Source: Oscillospiraceae bacterium
Lineage (GTDB): Bacteria; Bacillota; Clostridia; Oscillospirales; Oscillospiraceae
Assembly: GCA_017455685.1 (NCBI GenBank)
Contig: JAFSZH010000041.1
Coordinates: forward strand, 34,545 to 98,544
Direction of reading: 5' to 3'
DNA: 64,000 nt
How positions within the stretch are numbered: the stretch's first letter is position 1; the number at the start of each line of letters is the position of its first letter. The translations under genes and the position numbers were made by a program. Positions 49,826 to 58,178 of this stretch are shown piece by piece. The notes beneath the pieces are model-generated. The model saw only the letters and a program-made list of their open reading frames with translations, did not search any database and was not told the origin of the DNA.

Positions 49826-50287
49826 ATGGCGGCAGAATATCTTGCCAACGCTCCGCAGCTTGTTTCGCTGAACGGACCGATCATCTTTACGGCATCTATC
49901 CCCTGTACCAAGGGCTACGTCTACCATGAAGACGAGACGGGGATTTTTATTCTGCGTGGGATCGTCAACTGCCCCAACAACTGTTTTGCGACCTACCGAG
50001 TAACCTACAACGGAAACGTGGCCATCCCGGAAGAGGGCGACCTGACGCCTATCGCTGTGGCCATCACGGTGAACGGGGAGCCCCGGCCGACGAGCAGAGC
50101 GATCTACACGCCGGCGGCTGTGGACGAGTACGGGAATCTGACATCTACGGCGATTATCAAAGTCCCTCGGGGCTGCTGCTTCTCGCTGTCTGTCGAGTAC
50201 GTCCAGGCGACCGACGACCCGACCGTTGCGCCTACTCCGCTGATCACGGTGCAGAACAGCAACCTGGTCATTGACCGCATCGCATGA
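49826..50287 (+). CDS. Beta-sandwich late protein
   Basis: A 153-aa all-beta protein (TYRVTYNGNVAIPEEGDLTP; GCCFSLSVEYVQ) with a jelly-roll look, like TNF-like or decoration domains. Encoded with the Gly/Cys-rich protein; the pair may form a surface structure. Confidence 0.6.
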   Translation: MAAEYLANAPQLVSLNGPIIFTASIPCTKGYVYHEDETGIFILRGIVNCPNNCFATYRVTYNGNVAIPEEGDLTPIAVAITVNGEPRPTSRAIYTPAAVDEYGNLTSTAIIKVPRGCCFSLSVEYVQATDDPTVAPTPLITVQNSNLVIDRIA

Positions 50288-50300
50288 AAGGAGAACGACG

Positions 50301-50744
50301 ATGCACGCACTTTACAATCTCAAAGATATGCTCTGCAAGGAGCTGGAAGAGTACGGCGAACAGGGCGAGCTGACGGCCGGTTCTCTGGAGATCGTGGACA
50401 AGCTGGCCCACGCCGTGAAAAACCTGGACAAGGTTATCTGGGCGAAAGAGGAGGAAATGGGCGGCAGCTTTGACGGCGGCTCATTCGACGGCGGATCTTA
50501 CGACGACGGCAGTTACCGGGGCAGCTACCGGGGCGGAAGCTACCGCGGCTCTTACCGCGGAAGCTATGACGACGGGTACAGCTCCCGGCGCGGCCGGAAC
50601 GCTATGGGCCGGTTTACTTCCCGGCGCGGCTATTCCCGTGCCGAGGACATGGCCCAGCAGCTGAAAAACCTGGCCGACCAGGCACCCGATGAACGCACCA
50701 AACAGGACCTGAAACGCCTTGCCGAACAGATGGAGCAGAAATAA
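50301..50744 (+). CDS. Late protein with Gly-Ser-Tyr-Arg repeats
   Basis: A 147-aa protein. Helical N-terminus (1-50), a low-complexity centre of GSFDGGS and GSYRGSYRG repeats (about 54-100), and a helical C-terminus. The Arg/Tyr/Gly repeats resemble disordered, condensate-forming sequences. AAGGAG precedes ATG 50301. Last phage gene, followed by a terminator. Confidence 0.65.
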   Translation: MHALYNLKDMLCKELEEYGEQGELTAGSLEIVDKLAHAVKNLDKVIWAKEEEMGGSFDGGSFDGGSYDDGSYRGSYRGGSYRGSYRGSYDDGYSSRRGRNAMGRFTSRRGYSRAEDMAQQLKNLADQAPDERTKQDLKRLAEQMEQK

Positions 50745-50756
50745 GCTCTTGATGGG

Positions 50757-50786
50757 GAGGCCCCCGGTACTTCGGGGGCCTCTTTT
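50757..50786 (+). terminator. Terminator at the prophage right end
   Basis: A perfect 10-bp stem (50757-50766 with 50773-50782), 6-nt loop, TTTT. It stops late transcription before attR. Confidence 0.88.
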
Positions 50787-50802
50787 CATGTCAAAATCAT
50801 GT
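50787..50802. repeat. Integrase arm-type repeat at attR
   Basis: CATGTCAAAA followed by TCATGT, matching the doubled CATGTCAAAA motif beside attL (11467-11488). Confidence 0.55.
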
Positions 50803-50841
50803 ACGGGACAGCAAACGATTGATAATACAGAATACATGGAT

Positions 50842-50870
50842 GGTTCAAGTCCCTTCTCCCGCACCAAAAA
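50842..50870 (+). repeat. attR core (29 bp)
   Basis: Exact copy of 11324-11352. It carries only the T-loop half and acceptor strand, so no tRNA is encoded here. Confidence 0.95.
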
Positions 50871-50871
50871 C

Positions 50872-50901
50872 CGTGGCTGCCTTTAGGCGGCCACGCTTTT
50901 T
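50872..50901 (+). terminator. Original host terminator of tRNA-Leu(GAG)
   Basis: A 10-bp stem with one wobble (50872-50881 with 50886-50895), loop ttta, then CTTTTT. Before integration it would directly follow the tRNA CCA, as at the two other tRNA loci. Confidence 0.8.
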
Positions 50902-50910
50902 GAAAGTTAA

Positions 50911-51111
50911 GGGACTTGAACCCGAGGGCACTTGGCAAGGCTCCGGGGGGATTGCGGTATCGCGCTGCCGGGGGCAGATAAAGCGAGAACGCAATTTCCG
51001 CAGCCGCGCCCTCGGCGGGCTGGTAGCGAAGCAGGCCCGCTAAGGGCAAATGCGGCAAGGTGGAAGTCCAGAGCCGCGAGGTGGCCTCCGCCGCAGCGGA
51101 GGTCAAGTCCC
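50911..51111 (+). repeat. T-arm-flanked structured repeat, copy 3 (long form)
   Basis: A 201-nt element. Its first 39 nt equal those of copy 1 and its last 29 nt equal the end of copy 1. About 115 extra nt replace the middle hairpin and fold into a long nested stem (CCGCA...TGCGG, GCCCT...AGGGC, GCGGGC...GCCCGC). It ends with TCAAGTCCC and continues ttctccc, a truncated copy of the tRNA-Leu(GAG) tail. Confidence 0.72.
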
Positions 51112-51309
51112 TTCTCCCCCTTGGATATATTATATAGATTGGAATATCTTTTAAAAAAGCTAATAAAAGATTATTTAATACTGTTTATAATAATATTTTT
51201 TATAGTAATATACAAATTTTAATAATTTTTCTTGTTTTCTTTTTATTGAACTGCAAACATTCATATGATAAATAATAAATAGAAATATTAAAAAAGAAAG
51301 GAAAAGAAC
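51112..51309 (+). other. AT-rich non-coding stretch before the HNH gene
   Basis: From about 51120 base composition falls abruptly to a very AT-rich level that continues through the endonuclease gene to about 51990. Nothing else is recognisable apart from AAAGAAAGGAAAAG as ribosome binding site. The junction lies exactly where the duplicated tRNA tail is cut short. Confidence 0.55.
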
Positions 51310-51966
51310 ATGAAAGAAACTTGGAAGGATGTGCCAAATACTTCTGGAAGGTATCAAATTAGTTCATCTGGAAACTTCAGAAAAAAGAGTATAAATGGTG
51401 AATATATTGATGTAAAACCTCGTTTGGATGGTTATGGATATCTTTATGTAACTTTAAAATATGACGATAATGAAAAAACAAAGTATGTTGCAATACATAG
51501 ACTTGTAGCAAAAGCATTTATTAATAATCCTTATAATCTTCCAATTGTACATCATATTGATGATAATAAACTAAACAATTGTGTTGAAAATCTATTTTGG
51601 TGTACTAGAGGACAAAACAATAGCTTTAGTTTTTCAGCAAGAAAGGGACATGTAATTAAGGATAGAGTTATAGAACAGTATTCTATGGATGGAACTCTTT
51701 TAGCAACATATTCTTCTTTTAGAAATGCATCAAATGCAATAGGAATAAAAAACACAAATCTAATATCGAAATGCTGTAGAAATCTTCGAGGAAGAAAAAG
51801 TGCATATGGTTATATTTGGCGTTTTGGTGTTGGAGATAAAATGTACCACGATAATCAAATAGAACCAGATCAAATGGCAATGATTATTGAAGCATATAAA
51901 AAGAATCCGAATGAAGTTATTAATGCAATTAACAAGATCATTAAAAATGAAATACCAAATACTTAA
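51310..51966 (+). CDS. NUMOD4/HNH/NUMOD1 homing-type endonuclease
   Basis: A 218-aa protein. NUMOD4 N-terminus (TWKDVPNTSGRYQISSSGNF), HNH core (IVHHIDDNKLNNCVENLFWC; His-His near 78-80, Asn near 86-94) and a NUMOD1-like DNA-binding end (QYSMDGTLLATYSSFRNASN). Such free-standing homing endonucleases cut a specific DNA site and spread by repair. Codon use is extremely AT-rich against a GC-rich host, indicating recent transfer. No intron or intein surrounds it. Confidence 0.85.
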   Translation: MKETWKDVPNTSGRYQISSSGNFRKKSINGEYIDVKPRLDGYGYLYVTLKYDDNEKTKYVAIHRLVAKAFINNPYNLPIVHHIDDNKLNNCVENLFWCTRGQNNSFSFSARKGHVIKDRVIEQYSMDGTLLATYSSFRNASNAIGIKNTNLISKCCRNLRGRKSAYGYIWRFGVGDKMYHDNQIEPDQMAMIIEAYKKNPNEVINAINKIIKNEIPNT

Positions 51967-52014
51967 AAATGCTGAATTTACCATATGGGTATTTTTCATT
52001 TGCGAGGTATCCAC

Positions 52015-52542
52015 ATGAACGTCCGTCTGATAAAACTCACCGACCGCTATAAAAAAGAGCTGGGAGAAATGATCGAGGAATGGAAGCTGGATCAGGAGCT
52101 GAACCACACCAATCATTCTCCCTGGGCGATCTTTAAAAACGACTATCACGATTTCGCTTACTATCTGGAGCATCTGGAAATCAAAGAGCCCACGGATGGC
52201 CGCGTTCCCGATTCGGTGTTCTTCCTGCTGGATGAGGACAGGGACCGGCTCCTGGGCGCGGTGAACATCCGTCATTATCTGAACGATTCCCTGCTGAAAG
52301 AGGGCGGGCACATCGGGGACGGCGTCCGGCCCAGCGAGCGCAGGAAAGGCTACGGCACCGAGCTCGTCCGGCTGGCCTTGATCGAGTGCAGGAAGCTGGG
52401 GATCGACAAAGTTTTGATGACCTGCGACAAGGACAATATCGCCTCTGCAAAGAGCATCATCCGCAACGGCGGCGTCCTGGAAAACGAGTTTGTCAACTCT
52501 GACGGAGAGCTGGAACAGCGCTACTGGATCACGCTGGACTGA
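52015..52542 (+). CDS. GNAT N-acetyltransferase
   Basis: A 175-aa cytoplasmic acetyltransferase. Acetyl-CoA-binding motif A is VRPSERRKGYGTELVRLALI; motif B includes MTCDKDNIASAKSIIRNGG. The ATG at 52015 follows GCGAGG. Substrate unknown (amino group of a metabolite, antibiotic or protein). It is 46 bp upstream of the galactanase gene and may be co-transcribed. Confidence 0.85.
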   Translation: MNVRLIKLTDRYKKELGEMIEEWKLDQELNHTNHSPWAIFKNDYHDFAYYLEHLEIKEPTDGRVPDSVFFLLDEDRDRLLGAVNIRHYLNDSLLKEGGHIGDGVRPSERRKGYGTELVRLALIECRKLGIDKVLMTCDKDNIASAKSIIRNGGVLENEFVNSDGELEQRYWITLD

Positions 52543-52588
52543 TCCATTTTACCTGTTCGCGATATCCTGCGAAAAGAAGGACGGCGGC

Positions 52589-53893
52589 ATGAAAAGACAA
52601 ATCAACAGGCTGTTTGCCGCTTTCACGGCACTGCTGTTGCTGACGGGCGGCGCGGCGGCTTCATGCAGCGGAGGGGAAAGCATGACGTACTATACGCCCC
52701 CGACAGGGCCGGAGAAAGCGGCGATCACCGTGGAGCCGGTAAGCGGTCTGCCGGAGGATTTTATCTGCGGCATGGACGCGTCTTCTGTCCTGTCCGAGGA
52801 GAGGAGCGGCGTCAGATATTACGGCTTCGACGGCCAGGAACAGGACGTGTTTCTGACCTTTGCCCTGGCGGGGATCAATATGATCCGGCTGCGGGTCTGG
52901 AACGACCCCTATGACGAACAGGGCCGCGGCTACGGCGGCGGCAACAACGATCTGGCGGCGGCAGCAGAACTGGGTCTTCGGGCGACGAAATACGGCATGG
53001 GCGTGTGCATCGATTTCCACTACTCCGATTTTTGGGCCGATCCCAAGCGTCAGCACGCCCCCAAAGCCTGGGCAGGCATGGACGTTGGGGAAAAATGCGT
53101 TGCGCTGGAAGCCTTCACCCGGGAGAGCCTGGAATCGCTGCTGGACGCCGGCGTGGACGTCCGCATGGTGCAGATCGGCAATGAGATCAACTATGGTCTT
53201 GCCGGGGAATCGTACCAGGGAAATATCCTGCGGCTTCTCGAAGCGGGCAGCAGGGCCGTCCGGGCCGTGTCGGCGGAGCGGGAAAGAGAGATCCGGATCG
53301 CCGTACATTACACGAACGTCAAAGACCCCGTGGAGGTCCGCTCCCGGGCCGCCGCGCTGGAGCGCGCGGGGATCGACTACGACATCCTGGCCCTGTCCTA
53401 CTATCCCTTCTGGGATGGACCTGCGGAGAACATGCAGCAGCTCGTGAGCGCTCTTCGGGAGCGGTACGGCAGGGAAGTGGTCATCGCGGAGACTTCCTAC
53501 TGCTACACGGATGAAGACGGAGACGGCTTCGCCAACAGCGTTTCCGGCCGGGGAGATATCCCGGAGGGTTATCCCGCCACCGTGCAGGGACAGGCCTCCA
53601 TGCTCCGGGACGTGATCGCGGCGGCCTCGGCGGCCGGAACCGCCGGCGTGTTCTACTGGGAGGGCGCCTGGATCCCGGTGGGAGGACGGGAAGCGGATAA
53701 TTCCTCCCTGTGGGAGGAATACGGCAGCGGCTGGGCCAGCAGCTATGCCGGCTCCTATGACCCGGAGGACGCGGGGCTGTACTACGGCGGCTGTTCCTGG
53801 GATAACCAGGCGTTGTTCGACTTTTCCGGACACCCGCTGGAATCGCTGAAAACGTTTCGGTATCTTCGATTCGGAGCCTCTCCCGACGCGTAA
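52589..53893 (+). CDS. GH53 arabinogalactan endo-beta-1,4-galactanase, lipoprotein
   Basis: A 434-aa secreted, lipid-anchored enzyme (lipobox ending at Cys26). The GH53 barrel shows MIRLRVWNDPYDEQGRGYGG, DFHYSDFWADPKRQ, the acid/base Glu199 (QIGNEINYG) and nucleophile Glu301 (IAETSYCY). It cleaves beta-1,4-galactan of type I arabinogalactan (pectin side chains). No transporter or beta-galactosidase partner lies nearby. AAGGA upstream is a modest ribosome binding site. Confidence 0.9.
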   Translation: MKRQINRLFAAFTALLLLTGGAAASCSGGESMTYYTPPTGPEKAAITVEPVSGLPEDFICGMDASSVLSEERSGVRYYGFDGQEQDVFLTFALAGINMIRLRVWNDPYDEQGRGYGGGNNDLAAAAELGLRATKYGMGVCIDFHYSDFWADPKRQHAPKAWAGMDVGEKCVALEAFTRESLESLLDAGVDVRMVQIGNEINYGLAGESYQGNILRLLEAGSRAVRAVSAEREREIRIAVHYTNVKDPVEVRSRAAALERAGIDYDILALSYYPFWDGPAENMQQLVSALRERYGREVVIAETSYCYTDEDGDGFANSVSGRGDIPEGYPATVQGQASMLRDVIAAASAAGTAGVFYWEGAWIPVGGREADNSSLWEEYGSGWASSYAGSYDPEDAGLYYGGCSWDNQALFDFSGHPLESLKTFRYLRFGASPDA

Positions 53894-53933
53894 CAGCGCA
53901 GAGCGGCGCATCCCGAAAAAATAGAAATGTCTG

Positions 53934-53962
53934 TTGACATTATTCTTCATTATGTGTATATT
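53934..53962 (+). promoter_or_regulatory. Promoter of the pterin-binding methyltransferase gene
   Basis: TTGACA (53934-53939), 17-bp spacer, TATATT (53957-53962); ribosome binding site AAGGAGG about 10 bases before the ATG at 54004. Confidence 0.8.
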
Positions 53963-54003
53963 TTACATGTATTTTAGTACAAATTTAAGGAGGCACTTCC
54001 AAC

Positions 54004-54819
54004 ATGATCATTATTGGTGAAAAAATCAACGGAGCGATCCCTTCCATTGCGCAGGCCATTGCCGACCATAACGAAGAGCTGATCAAAGAGCGCACCTTGG
54101 CTCAGGTTGCCGCCGGCGCCGATTTCCTTGACTGCGCCCCGTCTACTTCTCCCGACATTGAGTACGACACCATGGTTTGGCTCATCAACGTGATGCAGGG
54201 CGTCACCGACGTGCCTCTGGCCATCGACAGCCCCAACGTTGACCTGCTTAAGCGCATCCTTGAGGAAGGCCACGTCAAGCGTCCCGGCATGGTCAACTCC
54301 GTCAACGAAGAAGCCGGCGGCTATAAGATCAAGACCATCTTCCCCATAATCGCCGGAACCGACTGGAACGTTGTGGGCCTGACCTGCGACGATACCGGTA
54401 TTCCTCTGGACTCCGATGCCAAGGTCGACATTGCCAAGAGAATGATCGACGAGGCCGTCAAGTACGGCGTCGCTCTGAAGAACTTCCACATCGACCCCTG
54501 CGTCATGTCCCTGTCCACTGTGTCCCGTGCTCTGGAGGACTTTGAGTACTGCATCCAGAAGATCCACGAGTACGCCCCTGAAGTGAAGGTCACCGGCGCT
54601 CTGAGCAACATCAGCTTCTCCATGCCCGCCCGGAAGTATATTAACATGGCCTGCGCCGTCCACGCTCTGCGCGCCGGTCTTGACTCCGGCATCATGGACC
54701 CCTGCTCCATGGATATGATGGGCATCATCAACGCCGCCGACGCTCTGGATCAGCGCGACAAGGCCGGCCGCAAGTACAACCGCGCCTACCGCAAGGGCAT
54801 CTTCGGCAACAAGAAGTAA
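54004..54819 (+). CDS. Methyltetrahydrofolate/corrinoid methyltransferase (pterin-binding)
   Basis: A 271-aa TIM-barrel of the DHPS/AcsE/MtgA family, which moves a methyl group between a corrinoid protein and tetrahydrofolate in the cytoplasm. IIIGEKINGAIPSIAQAI and the DFLDCAPSTSPDIEYD segment, then LAIDSPN and VNSVNEEAGG, line the pterin pocket. Codon choice is highly biased (ctg, atc, gcc, aag), implying strong expression, as does the consensus promoter. Corrinoid protein and primary methyltransferase (MttB type) are not in the window. Confidence 0.85.
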   Translation: MIIIGEKINGAIPSIAQAIADHNEELIKERTLAQVAAGADFLDCAPSTSPDIEYDTMVWLINVMQGVTDVPLAIDSPNVDLLKRILEEGHVKRPGMVNSVNEEAGGYKIKTIFPIIAGTDWNVVGLTCDDTGIPLDSDAKVDIAKRMIDEAVKYGVALKNFHIDPCVMSLSTVSRALEDFEYCIQKIHEYAPEVKVTGALSNISFSMPARKYINMACAVHALRAGLDSGIMDPCSMDMMGIINAADALDQRDKAGRKYNRAYRKGIFGNKK

Positions 54820-54840
54820 TCTCCTATCTGATAAGCAAGC

Positions 54841-54866
54841 AAAAACCCGGTCATTCGACCGGGTTT
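54841..54866. terminator. Bidirectional terminator
   Basis: A perfect 11-bp stem (54841-54851 with 54856-54866), loop attc, with T-runs on both strands, between two convergent genes. Confidence 0.9.
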
Positions 54867-54868
54867 TT

Positions 54869-56353
54869 TTATATCACAGGGCGTCCGTGTATCTCATCGA
54901 TGATGAAGAAAGAGACGTAGTATCTTTCCAGGATCTTGATATCATAGTTCTGCATGGCGTCGTCCAGCTCGGAGAAGTCGATGATGGAACGCATCTGTTC
55001 CAGTCGGTACAGCAGGGTATTCCGGTGTATGTTTAGGATCCGGGCGGCGTCGCTGTGGTGAAAGAAAGACATGACGTACGATTTTAAAGTGGCGTAGAAC
55101 TCCGTTCCGTTCAGAGAATCATACATGGACATTGTCACTACCGGCCTGTGAAGATAACTGCGGCATAGAGGCGCGCTGAGCAGTACGGTTTTGAAAAAGT
55201 CCGTATCGTGGTTCTTGGCGAGGGAATAGCTGCCGGCGGTTTTTTCCGCCCTGCGAAGCTCATAGGCTGCCTGCTCGCCGTAAGCGCGGGCCGAATAAAG
55301 ATAGTGAAATATGTTGCTGATCCCACAGGCGATATCGTCGATCATGATGCTGAGGAAATCCTCCATAGCCACGTCGTAGCTTTTTTCTCTGTCCAGGTTA
55401 AGCATCATGACCAGGTCCTTGTCCACAGCGCAGAACAACGGTTCGGTGAACACGGACCGGCAGTATTTAATAATATCGGAACTTTTTCCTTTGACGCCGC
55501 AGTCAATGGCAATGATCTGAAAAGTGTTGTTCTGGTCCCAGCCGATCTCCTGGAAAAACCTCTTTACGTCGTCTCCCGCCTGGGCGCTCTTCAATAGTTT
55601 TTGCATCATTTCAGAAGCCCGGGAGAGCAGGTTGATTTTTCCTACGTGTCGCTCAAAAAACTGGATGATATGCTCCGAGAGCGTATCGATGATGATCTCC
55701 ATTCCTTTGGGCGGCGTAGGGTCAGGAGTGCAGAAAACAATAAAGCCGATATTATGGTTAGGGGAGTCGATGCTCCGGAAGGTATAGTAAAAAGAGCCGT
55801 CTTTAGATCGGGCGGTCGTCAGCTTCACGCCCGAAGTGAAGCCGGAATAGTCAAAATATCTGTCGAAAAGATACATCCGCTCATAGGTGAGATCTTTTGT
55901 TGCGGAGAACTCATCCCACAGCGGCCGGAGAGGCGACACGGTCGAACAGGAGAGCCCCAGCGTTTTGCCGCCGTAGGTCAGAGCGTAGAACCCGCCGGGG
56001 AGGAATGACTGGGTTCCATCCAACATGAGCTGCACGCCGTTCTCGTCCTGCTCGGCGGAGATCAGCTTTCTCTCCCAAAAAGAAAAACGGTCTACGATGG
56101 TGGCAACCCTGTTGAATACGTCGTAAAGCGATTCTCCCTCCACCAGGATCCTGTCTTTCCTGTGAATGATCGCCACTGTGCCGCCCTCCGGCTGATCCGG
56201 ATGGGCGGCGCCGACGTATACGGTGTTGTGTCGGAACTCATTTTCCGGCCCCATGAGACGCACATACTGGATGGCTGGCGTTTCATCCCGGATCTGGACG
56301 GTCATCCGGGAAAAGGGAAGAAGATTGAAAATATTCCACATATTCAGCTTCAT
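54869..56353 (-). CDS. PucR/CdaR-type transcriptional regulator
   Basis: A 494-aa protein starting at ATG 56353 (AAAGGA upstream). The C-terminal 60 residues hold the PucR helix-turn-helix (FFHHSDAARILNIHRNTLLY, RLEQMRSII). The N-terminal 420 residues probably form sensor domains (PucR-type; a GGDEF-like region is common). It is divergent from a transporter gene and convergent with the methyltransferase gene, so it probably controls use of the methylated substrate. Confidence 0.82.
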   Translation of the reverse strand: MKLNMWNIFNLLPFSRMTVQIRDETPAIQYVRLMGPENEFRHNTVYVGAAHPDQPEGGTVAIIHRKDRILVEGESLYDVFNRVATIVDRFSFWERKLISAEQDENGVQLMLDGTQSFLPGGFYALTYGGKTLGLSCSTVSPLRPLWDEFSATKDLTYERMYLFDRYFDYSGFTSGVKLTTARSKDGSFYYTFRSIDSPNHNIGFIVFCTPDPTPPKGMEIIIDTLSEHIIQFFERHVGKINLLSRASEMMQKLLKSAQAGDDVKRFFQEIGWDQNNTFQIIAIDCGVKGKSSDIIKYCRSVFTEPLFCAVDKDLVMMLNLDREKSYDVAMEDFLSIMIDDIACGISNIFHYLYSARAYGEQAAYELRRAEKTAGSYSLAKNHDTDFFKTVLLSAPLCRSYLHRPVVTMSMYDSLNGTEFYATLKSYVMSFFHHSDAARILNIHRNTLLYRLEQMRSIIDFSELDDAMQNYDIKILERYYVSFFIIDEIHGRPVI

Positions 56354-56574
56354 GTCGCACATCCTTTGCCGGTTTTCTCCAATATAACACAGTTCGAAAC
56401 GGAATACCAGCACTAATCATGCAGAATTGCACAACGTATCAATAATTATCTACAAATTACTCCATAGCGTTTTCTAAATCCGAGAATTATAGTGAAAGTG
56501 TAAATATCAGCAGAAAGCTATCGATCAAGCCGCCGAAAAAAGTCGTTTTTCAATGCGGCCTTTTCTTTTGAAGT

Positions 56575-56595
56575 AAATATGCAAATGGCATATTT
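56575..56595. promoter_or_regulatory. Inverted repeat upstream of the first transporter
   Basis: AAATATGC, 5-bp spacer, GCATATTT, ending 31 bp before the transporter start, in the 273-bp gap divergent from the PucR-type gene. A candidate operator for that regulator. No clear -35/-10 pair was found in the gap. Confidence 0.5.
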
Positions 56596-56626
56596 GCGAT
56601 AAATCTTTTAAGTGGGAGGAAAAATA

Positions 56627-57979
56627 ATGGAATCCAAAAAACTGAAGAGCAGCCAGGTTATCCTTTACGGTTTCTTCGGCATGTTCCTCAACACCTTCTA
56701 CCTGATGTTCCTGGCGTACTTCCGTCTGTTCTATCTGACGAACGTTCTCCAGCTGAGCACCGGTATCGCCGCGATCGTCAATACCCTGTCCGTGTGGGGC
56801 AACGTGGTCACCATGCTGCTGGCGGGCGTGCTGATTGACAAGATCAACTTCAAGTCCGGCAAGTACCGCACCTGGACTCTGGTGGGCGGCATCGTCATGG
56901 GCATCGTGTTCCCGCTGATGTTCTCCAACCTGCATCTGCCTCAGGCCGCCGCCGGCGTGTTGTTCGTGGTGCTCTTCATCATCCAGTCCATCGGCTACAA
57001 CACCCTGTGGGTCGCCGAGCGTTCTCTGGTCGGCCCCATGAGCTCCTGCGCTGAGGACGCCAACAACCTGGCCATGTCCGCGCAGCAGGCCAGCACCATC
57101 GCTGGCGTTCTGTTCGGCCTGGTCAACACCCCCATCATGAACGCGCTGAACAACAGCTACACCCTGACCGCTCTGCTGTACGGCCTGTTCATCCTCGGCG
57201 GCACCATCGGCATCTTCTTCCTGACCCGCAAGTACGACAACGCCCCTGCCAAGGCTGTGGCAAAGGGCCCTGCCGCCAAGAAATCCTCCTTCGGCAACAC
57301 CGTAAAGGTCACCGGCGGCGCTCTGCTGGTGTTCTTCCTGGCCATGGTCATGAACAACTGCCACCTGGGCTTCTTCATGACCCTGCTGGCTTACTTCACC
57401 CAGTATGTCCTGAAGGATCCCAAGATCCTGAGCCTGTCCGTTACCGCCGGATCCATCGCCGGACTGGTCGGCGCCTGGCTGAGCAAGGTCATGTGTTCCA
57501 AGATCGGCAAGAAGAAGAGCTTCGTTTACTTCTCCCTGCTGACCGGCCTGCTGTACCTGCTCATCGCTTGGATCGGCAAGACATCCATCCCCTTCCTGAT
57601 CATCCGTGTGGCCATCGGCTGCTTCTCCGTCGTGGGCGGCATGCTGATCATGCTCTTCGCCAACGACATCGCCGACTATGCCGAGATGAAGACCGGCGTC
57701 GACGACTCCCGCGCCACCATTCAGTCCATTGCCGGCACCAGCATCCGCTTTGGTACCGCTCTGTCCACTACCATCGCCTCCTTCGGCCTGGCTGCCGTGC
57801 ACTATGACGCGGCCAATGTCACTGAGCCCGTTATCAAGGCGATCACCAATCTGATGGCCTGGGGCCCCGCTGCCGTGTGCGTCCTGTCTGCCGTGATCTT
57901 CCTGGCGTACAAGATCGACGAGAGCGAGCTGGACAAGTTCCGCGCCGAGAAGGCCGCCAAGCGCGCAGCTCAGCAGTAA
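56627..57979 (+). CDS. GPH/MFS-type transporter 1
   Basis: A 450-aa membrane transporter with about 12 helices, MelB-like (GPH cation symporter) organisation, e.g. FYLMFLAYFRLFYLTNVLQL and loop DKINFKSGKYRTWTL. GPH members import sugars, but relatives next to methyltransferase genes may carry betaines or methoxylated compounds. Very strong codon bias, GGGAGG ribosome binding site. C-terminus is basic/Ala-rich. Confidence 0.8.
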   Translation: MESKKLKSSQVILYGFFGMFLNTFYLMFLAYFRLFYLTNVLQLSTGIAAIVNTLSVWGNVVTMLLAGVLIDKINFKSGKYRTWTLVGGIVMGIVFPLMFSNLHLPQAAAGVLFVVLFIIQSIGYNTLWVAERSLVGPMSSCAEDANNLAMSAQQASTIAGVLFGLVNTPIMNALNNSYTLTALLYGLFILGGTIGIFFLTRKYDNAPAKAVAKGPAAKKSSFGNTVKVTGGALLVFFLAMVMNNCHLGFFMTLLAYFTQYVLKDPKILSLSVTAGSIAGLVGAWLSKVMCSKIGKKKSFVYFSLLTGLLYLLIAWIGKTSIPFLIIRVAIGCFSVVGGMLIMLFANDIADYAEMKTGVDDSRATIQSIAGTSIRFGTALSTTIASFGLAAVHYDAANVTEPVIKAITNLMAWGPAAVCVLSAVIFLAYKIDESELDKFRAEKAAKRAAQQ

Positions 57980-58000
57980 GAAGCCGTACCTGCTGCTGTC

Positions 58001-58116
58001 AAAAAGCCGCGAGCTGCCCGTCCAGAAACCCCCGGGCGGGCATGCTCCGGCATAAAAAATACTGCAGACAGCCGCATGTATCTATCCCGCATGATTTTCG
58101 CTCTCGGCGGCTTTTT
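58001..58116 (+). other. Long-range hairpin between transporter 1 and the URO-D gene
   Basis: aaaaagccg (58001-58009) pairs with cggcttttt (58108-58116), and cgag with ctcg inside it; the loop holds further GC-rich stems. It ends in a T-run, so it may act as attenuator or terminator between the genes. Confidence 0.45.
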
Positions 58117-58178
58117 CTCGGGAAAAACGCCGACCGGGGGCGTTTCTTTAGCCGTTTCGATTTTATAGGAGGAAACGA

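Larger units (their letters stand above)
11324..50870. mobile_element. Complete prophage, podovirus-like, 39.5 kb
   Basis: Bounded by an exact 29-bp duplication of the tRNA-Leu(GAG) 3' end. It contains, in order, integrase, repressor and operators, early/replication genes, a small leftward cluster, packaging and head genes, tail accessory and fibre genes, lysozyme, a giant ejection-type protein, holin genes and an extra late cassette. No major tail tube, sheath or tape-measure gene is visible, while portal, scaffold and beta-propeller tail accessory genes follow the P22 pattern. No gene is clearly broken except possibly the split methyltransferase and one fused 3' end, so it may be inducible. 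Confidence 0.93.

Noticed and set aside
50911-51966. Group I intron, HEARO/OMEGA or IscB-type element formed by the structured repeat plus HNH gene
   Set aside because: No intron core or intact split gene, no RuvC domain, and the same repeat occurs elsewhere without an endonuclease.
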